A stretch of 6,517 nt of DNA from Gammaproteobacteria bacterium (GTDB lineage Bacteria > Pseudomonadota > Gammaproteobacteria > SZUA-21). The first letter of the stretch is position 1; every line of letters begins with the position of its first letter. Made by a program: the position numbers and the translations under genes. Positions 1 to 4,967 of the stretch are shown here, piece after piece. The stretch covers positions 1-6,517 of the forward strand of contig JALUUZ010000532.1 in the NCBI GenBank assembly GCA_027021095.1, read 5' to 3'. The notes beneath the pieces are model-generated. The model did no database searches. It had not been told where the DNA came from and was given only the letters and a program-made list of their open reading frames with translations.

Positions 1-346
1 GCGGATCGAGGGACGACAGACCAAGCAGGCCTGCCCCGATACCGATTTGCGACAACAGCATCCAGCTGCGCCGGTGCCCAAGCCAGCGGGTCAGCAGCGG
101 CAGGTGGATCACGTCGATGACCGGTGCCCAGAATACCTTGATCGCGTAGGTGACAGTAAGCAAGCTGAAAAAACCTACGATAAAAATAGGTACCCGTATG
201 TCGGTCAGCCAGGTGGCCAGGTTGCCGAAAATCAGCATATAGGGCAGGCCTGCAGAAAAACCAAGAAACATCATGCCGAGCACGCGGGGATGCGAATAGA
301 CCTTGAAGGCCCATATCCAGTCTTTGGTGCCGTTGCCGTTTTCCAT
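1..346 (-). CDS. AmpG-like MFS permease, N-terminal part (runs off left edge)
   Basis: An open frame on the minus strand runs without a stop from the ATG at 346 (alternative ATG at 352, two codons earlier) to the window edge, giving about 115 residues. It reads MENGNGTKDWIWAFKVYSHP, then a GFSAGLPYMLIFGNLATWL segment, then a FFSLL...YAIKVFWAPVID segment, then GHRRSWMLLSQIGIGAGLLG. The order GF(A/S)SGLP, then K(F/V)(L/F)W(A/S)P(L/V)(I/M)D, then RR(S/G)W(L/M)L matches the start of the AmpG/SLC33 branch of the major facilitator superfamily. In E. coli, AmpG imports anhydro-muropeptides for cell-wall recycling. At least three hydrophobic segments are visible. A GGA lies 8 nt before the 346 ATG and only 2 nt before the 352 ATG, so 346 is preferred. 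Family membership is well supported; the muropeptide substrate is inference, since this family also contains members of unknown substrate. Confidence 0.82.
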   Translation of the reverse strand, partial: MENGNGTKDWIWAFKVYSHPRVLGMMFLGFSAGLPYMLIFGNLATWLTDIRVPIFIVGFFSLLTVTYAIKVFWAPVIDVIHLPLLTRWLGHRRSWMLLSQIGIGAGLLGLSSLDP

Positions 347-574
347 ATACATTATCCAAATCGGAGACAGCGCTGAATCCAGGCTGCCAGCTTCGAGGAA
401 ACTCAAAGCAGTTCATCACTGCCTGATCAAAGTACGCCAGGCAAGACATCACGTTTTTGCATGGCTTACAGGAACCGCCAAGTTACACTAAGTTCCCTTA
501 GCAAGACTAGCAGATGCGCAGAAAAATACCCACTATTTCATGGACTAATGCAGCCTTGCCACACGATCCAAAGG

Positions 575-1675
575 TTATTTTTTATACTTCGCCAGGATTG
601 CCAGTATCTTGTCCTTGTGCTCTGAGCCGGCAGCGTAATCGAACACCGTCTTACCGCTCTTGTCCTTTACACTTGGATCGACTCCCTTTGACAATAAATA
701 CTTGACCGTCTTCTCGAGCCCAAGGCTTGCCGCATAGAACAAGGCATTGCGCCCGCTGTCATCGACCGTCTTCGGATCGACCTTGGCCGTTTCGACCAGG
801 TAGCGGGTAAAATCCAGGCGCTCGGTCACCTTGCTGTTCTTGAGCGCAAACGATGCCATGGCCGCATGCAACGGCAGATGTCCGTGCTCGTCCAGCGCGT
901 TGATCCTGGCACCCTTGCTGACCAGCAGCTTGATGATCTCCAGTGAACTGCCATGCAGGGCCTTGACCACCAATGGCACCTTGTCCTTGCCTCGATGATC
1001 CACCTTCGCACCCTTAGCGATCAGCAACCGGGCCGCCTCAAGATTGCCGGACACGACTGCCAGGCCCAGCGGTGTCTTTCCCGTCTTACCGGTAAAATTC
1101 GGATCGGCGCCCTTGTCCAGCAGTAACTGTACCGCATCGTTATGCTGGTGCAGCACCGCGTAACCCAGCGGTGAGATTTCAGCGTCCTTTGCGCCATCGA
1201 CGGGCTGCGCCATCCTGGCCTGCAAGAACCCCTGCAGGGCGCGCAAATCACCGTACAGCGCGGCCTCGGCAAGGCTGCGTGGCACCGGAAAGTCGAGCGC
1301 AGACTTGCGCGCGACATAGCTGCCATCGAGCGACTGTTCACCGAACTCAGTCTGCAACCTGCCACGGGCGGTGAAACTGCGTTCACTGACCTGCGTCAGC
1401 GTCAGTCGTCCCTGGCCATACTGATTGTACATGCGGAATGACTTCTTCTGTTTATCCAACTGCAGTCCGCCGTGATCGTACAACGCACCATTTTTTTTGA
1501 AAATAAAATAACGCGACCGGTCGAAATTGATCAGCAGGGTCTCTTTCTCATCCCCCTGCTTTACCCAGGTAGACGCCAACAAGTGCTTCAGCCATGCCGG
1601 CTGCGCCGCCGCATGGCTTGCATGGCCCCATAACACTCCCCCGGTCAAAAAAAGAAATAGTGCAATTTTTTTCAT
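575..1675 (-). CDS. Exported ankyrin-repeat protein with unrecognised N-terminal domain
   Basis: A protein of 366 residues. The ATG at 1675 is chosen because AGAGGA precedes it by about 5 nt and it opens a clear Sec signal peptide: MKK, a hydrophobic core at residues 4-16, and a likely cleavage after Ala24 (HAAA-Q). An upstream in-frame ATG at 1753 would bury the signal peptide behind 26 basic residues. Residues about 25-125 are rich in beta-type sequence (for example LLINFDRSRYFIFKKNG) and I do not recognise the domain. Residues about 134-366 hold six to seven ankyrin repeats; clear units are 168-198, 200-231, 233-264, 309-339 and 342-366. Repeat 266-306 carries about nine extra residues. 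The motifs LLLDKGADPN, LLIAKGAKVD and LLVSKGARIN are typical. Ankyrin repeats bind proteins; the partner is unknown. Periplasmic location is inferred. It lies 228 bp upstream of the permease gene on the same strand, without a clear terminator between them. Confidence 0.87.
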   Translation of the reverse strand: MKKIALFLFLTGGVLWGHASHAAAQPAWLKHLLASTWVKQGDEKETLLINFDRSRYFIFKKNGALYDHGGLQLDKQKKSFRMYNQYGQGRLTLTQVSERSFTARGRLQTEFGEQSLDGSYVARKSALDFPVPRSLAEAALYGDLRALQGFLQARMAQPVDGAKDAEISPLGYAVLHQHNDAVQLLLDKGADPNFTGKTGKTPLGLAVVSGNLEAARLLIAKGAKVDHRGKDKVPLVVKALHGSSLEIIKLLVSKGARINALDEHGHLPLHAAMASFALKNSKVTERLDFTRYLVETAKVDPKTVDDSGRNALFYAASLGLEKTVKYLLSKGVDPSVKDKSGKTVFDYAAGSEHKDKILAILAKYKK

Positions 1676-1943
1676 TTTTGTCCTCTTGAAATATCCACAA
1701 ACCACTCGTCTTGAAAACCGTGAACCGCTCCCGGCCCACCATGCGTCTTGCAAGTCCGCGCCTTTCCATCCTGCACACTTGCAAAGAGACTGTAGGCTGC
1801 ACAGTGCACTGCTGGAGTATGCACCCGGTCACACTATACGAAATAAACCAGGCGCAGCGGCACGGCAGCGTGCCGTTCTTTGAACAGGTCCATTTTTTAT
1901 TTGTCTTCAGCCGCTATTATACCCTGTCACTACGCTGGACGGT

Positions 1944-1965
1944 CCCGCTTGCACCCGCAAGCGGG
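1944..1965 (+). promoter_or_regulatory. GC-rich stem-loop in probable leader of the DUF302 operon
   Basis: CCCGCTTGC (1944-1952) and GCAAGCGGG (1957-1965) form a perfect nine-pair stem closed by an ACCC loop. No run of T follows on either strand, so a classical intrinsic terminator is unlikely. If transcription starts near 1925, the hairpin lies early in the leader RNA. Its function is unknown. Confidence 0.5.
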
Positions 1966-2018
1966 CTGTTCCGCGCTGAGACAGTTTCCAGAGAAAACAC
2001 TGCGGCGGCTCAAACGCA

Positions 2019-2044
2019 TCCGCCAAGTGCGGTCCGTTGGCGGA
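2019..2044 (+). promoter_or_regulatory. Second stem-loop in probable leader of the DUF302 operon
   Basis: TCCGCCAA (2019-2026) and TTGGCGGA (2037-2044) form a perfect eight-pair stem with a ten-base loop. It ends 36 bp before the Shine-Dalgarno of the first DUF302 gene. No T-run follows. It could be an RNA element or a protein-binding dyad; the sequence does not decide. Confidence 0.45.
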
Positions 2045-2092
2045 CGTTCAGAACATGCTTCGAATTTCCTTAACCTGCCCAGGAGGCAAGTC

Positions 2093-2584
2093 ATGAATGT
2101 ACCTGCAAGAACTTTCGTTCGATTCATCTATAAGCGGATCACGACTCCCGGTAAAGTATCCAGCCGGCTACTGGTCTATCTGCTCGCGCTTGCGACCGGC
2201 ATCTTTGCCTATTATACAGCCTGGTACGACCCACCCACACCGCTGATGATCAACCAGTCACCACACAGCTTCGACCATACTGTAAAAAATATTCGTAAAG
2301 CAGTAAAGTCAAATAATTTCCGGATCATACGCGAAAGTCACGAACCCGACTTACATACGATTTATTTTTGCAACTTTTCGGTCGCCTACGAGGCGATCAA
2401 AAAAGACGCGCGTATCGGTTTTGCATTGCCATGCCGGATCAGCATCATCAAGCAAAACGACAAGATACTGGTTACCACGCTGAACCCGCGCAAGGTCGAG
2501 AAATTCACCCGCATCCGGCTCGGCACCCTGTGCACCCGGATCAAAGATTCTATTTCCAATATCCTGGACGAAGCGTTGATATAG
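2093..2584 (+). CDS. Membrane-anchored DUF302 domain protein (Cys-containing)
   Basis: A protein of 163 residues. The ATG at 2093 has AGGAGG six nt upstream; the same frame is open back to 1880 but that 71-residue extension lacks a ribosome binding site and has no protein-like character. A short basic N-terminus is followed by one hydrophobic segment (about residues 26-44, LLVYLLALATGIFAYYTAW), then a soluble domain predicted to face the periplasm. Residues about 57-140 match the DUF302 pattern: HSFDHTVKNIRKAVKSNNF, then YFCNFSVAYEAIKKDARIGF, then ALPCRISIIKQNDKILVTTL. The core 'CN...AYEAL..D..IG..LPC' is the family hallmark; here the two cysteines are Cys93 and Cys114. DUF302 has no agreed biochemical function. 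It is followed after 19 bp by a second DUF302-like gene and is likely co-transcribed with it. Confidence 0.86.
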   Translation: MNVPARTFVRFIYKRITTPGKVSSRLLVYLLALATGIFAYYTAWYDPPTPLMINQSPHSFDHTVKNIRKAVKSNNFRIIRESHEPDLHTIYFCNFSVAYEAIKKDARIGFALPCRISIIKQNDKILVTTLNPRKVEKFTRIRLGTLCTRIKDSISNILDEALI

Positions 2585-2603
2585 AACCTACACAGGCAGA
2601 CAC

Positions 2604-3104
2604 ATGAAACAGACAATCAACTCCCTGGCCAAAAGCCTGCGGTCATCGGATCTCATCGTATTGGCGTTGACACTGCTGGTACTGCTGGCTGTCATGATTC
2701 ATCGTGACAACAACGGCATCGCGACCCGCAGCACGACCAAGGATTTCGACAGCGTGATGACCGAACTGCAGGAGGCACTGCTCAAACGCGGCTACAGCAT
2801 CAACAAGATCCAGCCTGTCGACAAAGGACTTGCCAAAGCAGGCTATACACTGGACACCTACAAGGTGATCTTCTACCAAAAGACAGAAGACATGGCAGAG
2901 ATCAAGTCACTGCATCCGGAGTTTACCGCTTTTCTGCCACTGACGTTTACCCTGGTCAAAAACCGCGACAGCGTCAGCATCATCGGCATGCCATTCAACA
3001 TGCTGTTGAAAAACGCGCCCAGCAAAAGCATCCGCCGGCTGGTTAGAAAATGGCGCAAGGACAGCAACGCGATCGTCCGCGAGATCGGCCGCACGCCGTC
3101 ATAA
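2604..3104 (+). CDS. Membrane-anchored DUF302-like protein (no cysteine)
   Basis: A protein of 166 residues that begins 19 bp after the previous stop codon. Only a weak AGGCAG-type site precedes the ATG at 2604, which suggests translation linked to the upstream gene. One transmembrane segment is visible (about residues 16-32, DLIVLALTLLVLLAVMI), followed by a domain at about 46-150. The stretch FDSVMTELQEALLKRGYSI, then VDKGLAKAGYTLDTYKVIFY, then LHPEFTAFLPLTFTLVKN fits the other common form of DUF302, in which a helix and a GY...Y(K/R)V(V/I)F(F/Y) strand precede a P..LP hydrophobic strand. It contains no cysteine, unlike its neighbour, so the two are diverged paralogues and not a recent duplication. 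The shared topology suggests they may act as a pair at the membrane; this is inference. Function unknown. Confidence 0.82.
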   Translation: MKQTINSLAKSLRSSDLIVLALTLLVLLAVMIHRDNNGIATRSTTKDFDSVMTELQEALLKRGYSINKIQPVDKGLAKAGYTLDTYKVIFYQKTEDMAEIKSLHPEFTAFLPLTFTLVKNRDSVSIIGMPFNMLLKNAPSKSIRRLVRKWRKDSNAIVREIGRTPS

Positions 3105-3108
3105 AGAG

Positions 3109-3292
3109 CTAGCCCGCATTTCTCACCAGCGTTCGTAGCGAGACGGCGCAAGGGTGCGGCATGGGTGGCTTTCGCGACCGAGGAGCGCGCAAGCATAGTC
3201 GACACTATGTCGAGCACGCCGACAGAGCGAAAGCCAGCCAGGACGTGCCATGGCGCCGTCGCAGTAGAAGGGTGGTGAGAAATGCGGGCTAG
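3109..3292. mobile_element. MITE-like palindromic element, 184 bp, with CTAG ends
   Basis: The ends are perfect 20-bp inverted repeats: CTAGCCCGCATTTCTCACCA at 3109-3128 and its exact complement at 3273-3292. The interior is also largely self-complementary: GACGGCGC (3142-3149) with GCGCCGTC (3253-3260), TGGCTTTCGC (3166-3175) with GCGAAAGCCA (3227-3236), and CATAGT (3194-3199) with ACTATG (3204-3209) at the centre. The TA within CTAG at each end fits a TA target duplication as made by IS630/Tc1-mariner transposases, so a non-autonomous MITE is a reasonable reading. It contains no convincing gene. It starts four bases after the DUF302 stop codon, between convergent genes, where the folded RNA could also help end transcription from both sides. 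Repeat status in the genome cannot be judged from one copy. Confidence 0.7.
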
Positions 3293-3309
3293 GGTGCGTT
3301 ATACGCACC
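3293..3309. repeat. Short hairpin next to the MITE-like element
   Basis: GGTGCGT (3293-3299) and ACGCACC (3303-3309) form a seven-pair stem with a TAT loop, immediately after the right CTAG of the larger element. It has no T-run on either strand. It may be part of a composite intergenic repeat or assist transcription termination of the minus-strand cytochrome gene. Confidence 0.5.
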
Positions 3310-3365
3310 AACACCGCGCAAATCACATTGCATCATGTGGTCATCCTTCCACACACGCTATTGCC

Positions 3366-3860
3366 CTACGGTTGCTTGTCCCGCTGGCGCCATAGAAAAT
3401 AGGCCTTGTCCGGCCACAACGACTGAAACCAGTAAATCACCGCCTCGATCTCCTGGTCGCTCAACTTGCCCTGCCAGGCCGGCATCGTACCCTTGCCCGG
3501 CGGGCTGCCTTCTTTTATAAATGCCACCAGCCACTTTCTTGGGTGGTGCCAGGCATGCCCGCTGCCGTTCAGCGGCGGTGGCAGCCACATCCCGTTCGCG
3601 GGTTTGATTCTCCATTGCGGGTGTCCCTGCGCCTTGTCACCATGACAAGCCGCACAGTGTTTCTGATACACTGTCCTGCCGATCTCCAGTACATGCGGCG
3701 GCACACGCGGCCTGTGCATCACAGGCGCTGTCGCCGCGGTTCGGGGTGATGGTTTTCCAGGTGCCGGGTTCGCTGCTGTGTCCTCTTTGGATACATCGCA
3801 ACCGGGCAGCAAGGTTGCCGCGCTCAACAAGACACTGCTGAACAACCTCATATCGATCAT
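3366..3860 (-). CDS. Monohaem cytochrome c lipoprotein
   Basis: A protein of 164 residues. The ATG at 3860 has GGAG 8 nt upstream and opens a lipoprotein signal (MIDMRLFSSVLLSAATLLPG, then Cys21); the upstream in-frame extension to 4082 would overlap cbbR by about 176 bp and is rejected. A Pro/Ala-rich linker (about residues 28-55) leads to a class I cytochrome c domain with the haem motif CAACH (Cys69, Cys72, His73) and a probable sixth ligand Met126 in GTMPAW. A His/Trp cluster, GHAWHH (101-106), lies between them; I recall similar clusters in some small cytochromes linked to copper proteins, but this is only a resemblance. The C-terminus (YWFQSLWP) is typical of the last helix. The location is inferred as lipid-anchored in the periplasm, acting as an electron carrier. 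It follows cbbR by 46 bp on the same strand and may share its transcript. Confidence 0.88.
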   Translation of the reverse strand: MIDMRLFSSVLLSAATLLPGCDVSKEDTAANPAPGKPSPRTAATAPVMHRPRVPPHVLEIGRTVYQKHCAACHGDKAQGHPQWRIKPANGMWLPPPLNGSGHAWHHPRKWLVAFIKEGSPPGKGTMPAWQGKLSDQEIEAVIYWFQSLWPDKAYFLWRQRDKQP

Positions 3861-3906
3861 TGCTGATTCTCCAGGTAAGCTGCGGTAGACCGCGTCCCCA
3901 TGATAC

Positions 3907-4818
3907 TCAAGAAAGCGGGACTTCGACAATACTGCTTGACTCACTGAGTACGAAATGACGAAACGCCTGTGCCACCGGGGACAGCCTGCGCCCCTCCCGG
4001 TAGACGACATACCAGTGACGAGCGATCGGAAAGCCGACGACATCCATGATCCCAAGCCTGCCGGTTTCCAGCTCCAACCCAAGCGTGTGGGTCGAAACGA
4101 TTCCCAGTCCCAGGCCGGCTTCGACCGCCTGCTTGATCGCCTCGTTACTGTTCATCTCCATGCCGGTCTGCAAGGTTACCTTTTTTTCAGCAAAATACCG
4201 TTCCATTGCGATACGGGTACCTGATCCTTTCTCTCTGATTACAAAGGTTTCATTGCGCAAGCGGTCAAACGAAACCTGCTTTTCACGTAACAACGGGTGC
4301 TCCTGGTTGGCGATGATCACCAGCGGATTGGGCATAAACGCATCCTTGGTCAACGCCATCTCGTCCGGTGGACGGCCCATGATCACCAGATCGCATTCAT
4401 TGTTTTCAAGCTGGCGCAGCAGCGTCTCCCGGTTGGTCACATCGAGGCTGAAGGTGGTCTGTGGATGACGCTTTTTGAATGCGGCGATCAGGTTGGTCGC
4501 AAAGTAATTTGCCGTACTGGCAACCGACAGGTTCAGGTGCCCCTTTTTCGCACCCTTGAGCTCACCCAATACCTCCTCCGCTTCCTCGAGCAGCTTGTTG
4601 ATCGTCCGGCTGTAGTGATCCAACTCCCGGCCCGCTTCGGTCAAGACAATTTTCTTGCCCTGAAGCTCGTAGAGTGGAATCCCGACGCTTTCCTCCAACT
4701 GCTTGATTTGCATAGAAACAGCAGGTTGGCTCAAATGCAGCGCTTCGGCCGCACGGGTAAAATTGAGGTGCCTGGCTACATACTCGAAAACCTTAAGTTG
4801 TCTAAGGGTTACATGCAT
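3907..4818 (-). CDS. cbbR: LysR-type regulator of RuBisCO operon, CbbR
   Basis: A protein of 303 residues, the usual LysR length. The opening MHVTLRQLKVFEYVARHLNF and the winged helix-turn-helix core TRAAEALHLSQPAVSMQIKQ (21-40) are characteristic of CbbR. A linker helix (about 65-90) is followed by the two-lobed effector-binding domain (about 92-295), with the typical GLGLGIVSTH segment. CbbR proteins activate Calvin-cycle operons in response to metabolites such as RuBP, PEP or NADPH, depending on species; which effector applies here is not visible. It is transcribed divergently from cbbL across 149 bp, the classical arrangement. No purine-rich Shine-Dalgarno precedes the ATG at 4818 (the upstream bases are ACTTATAGTTT), so translation may be weak. 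The cytochrome c gene lies 46 bp downstream. Confidence 0.94.
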   Translation of the reverse strand: MHVTLRQLKVFEYVARHLNFTRAAEALHLSQPAVSMQIKQLEESVGIPLYELQGKKIVLTEAGRELDHYSRTINKLLEEAEEVLGELKGAKKGHLNLSVASTANYFATNLIAAFKKRHPQTTFSLDVTNRETLLRQLENNECDLVIMGRPPDEMALTKDAFMPNPLVIIANQEHPLLREKQVSFDRLRNETFVIREKGSGTRIAMERYFAEKKVTLQTGMEMNSNEAIKQAVEAGLGLGIVSTHTLGLELETGRLGIMDVVGFPIARHWYVVYREGRRLSPVAQAFRHFVLSESSSIVEVPLS

Positions 4819-4864
4819 AAACTATAAGTAAAATATTATGATATATATCAAAATTACTTAGTTT
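4819..4864. promoter_or_regulatory. Candidate CbbR operator: inverted repeat and TNA motifs
   Basis: AAACTATAAGTAA (4819-4831) and TTACTTAGTTT (4854-4864) are inverted repeats, identical except for two extra bases (TA) in the left arm. LysR/CbbR sites are described as TNA-N7/8-TNA; candidates are TAA-N8-TTA at 4825-4838 and TTA-N7-TTA at 4858-4870. The tract is very AT-rich, so such motifs also arise by chance. The position, from the cbbR start codon to just upstream of the cbbL promoter, is where CbbR is expected to bind and also to repress its own gene. Confidence 0.5.
4838..4851. promoter_or_regulatory. FNR/CRP-family-like palindrome
   Basis: ATGATATATATCAA matches the FNR consensus TTGAT-N4-ATCAA at nine of ten defined positions, and its inner 12 bp (4839-4850) are a perfect palindrome. 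It sits almost at the centre of the larger inverted repeat and about 50 bp upstream of the predicted cbbL transcription start. An FNR/ANR-type oxygen sensor could act here, but AT-rich palindromes are common by chance. Confidence 0.4.
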
Positions 4865-4889
4865 ACTTTATATCTGATTTCCCTATACT
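4862..4889 (+). promoter_or_regulatory. Probable sigma-70 promoter of cbbLS
   Basis: TTTACT (4862-4867) and TATACT (4884-4889) are separated by 16 bp and resemble -35 and -10 boxes, matching consensus at four and five positions. The start point would be near 4896, giving a leader of about 70 nt. The -35 overlaps the right arm of the inverted repeat, as expected for an activator-dependent promoter. Confidence 0.5.
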
Positions 4890-4950
4890 GCAAGACCAAC
4901 TTAGCGCAATCGACAGTATTTACTGTACGAGAAATTCAATACCGAAACCT

Positions 4951-4965
4951 ACCAGGAGGACTGGT
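4951..4965 (+). promoter_or_regulatory. cbbL Shine-Dalgarno inside a small hairpin loop
   Basis: AGGAGG (4954-4959) lies 8 nt before the cbbL ATG at 4968 and fixes that start. It is flanked by ACCAG (4951-4955) and CTGGT (4961-4965), which can pair as a five-base stem leaving GAGGA in the loop. A looped-out site should still be readable by the ribosome. The stem is short and may be coincidental. Confidence 0.55.
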
Positions 4966-4967
4966 CT

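Larger units (their letters stand above)
1676..2092. other. Divergent intergenic region, 417 bp, no gene
   Basis: This stretch separates the minus-strand ankyrin gene from the plus-strand DUF302 pair and should hold promoters for both. I see no protein-like reading frame with a ribosome binding site. Short open frames exist but look like chance. On the plus strand TATTAT at 1915-1920 could be a -10 box, but no convincing -35 lies at 16-18 bp. Small inverted repeats occur at 1862-1876 (six-pair stem), and two larger ones are listed separately. The Shine-Dalgarno AGGAGG at 2081-2086, 6 nt before the ATG at 2093, sets the right boundary. Confidence 0.6.

Noticed and set aside
47..376. Plus-strand open frame opposite the AmpG-like gene
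   Set aside because: The minus-strand translation gives clear MFS transmembrane segments; the plus frame is polar and featureless.
488..501. CTAAG-TTCC-CTTAG inverted repeat between the ankyrin and permease genes
   Set aside because: Only five pairs, no T-run, and no recognised operator; too weak to list as a terminator or regulatory site.
1880..2092. N-terminal extension of the first DUF302 protein by 71 residues
   Set aside because: No ribosome binding site at 1880, and the extension translates the stem-loops; AGGAGG before 2093 and the transmembrane helix that follows favour the shorter form.
2873..3326. Minus-strand open frames across the end of the second DUF302 gene and the MITE-like element
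   Set aside because: They follow the palindromic repeat and an antisense frame, and show no motif or ribosome binding site.
3861..4082. N-terminal extension of the cytochrome c by 74 residues
   Set aside because: It would overlap the end of cbbR and hide the lipoprotein signal; GGAG lies 8 nt before the ATG at 3860.
4297..4827. Plus-strand open frame (176 codons) opposite cbbR
   Set aside because: Antisense shadow of cbbR; the protein has no family-like features.
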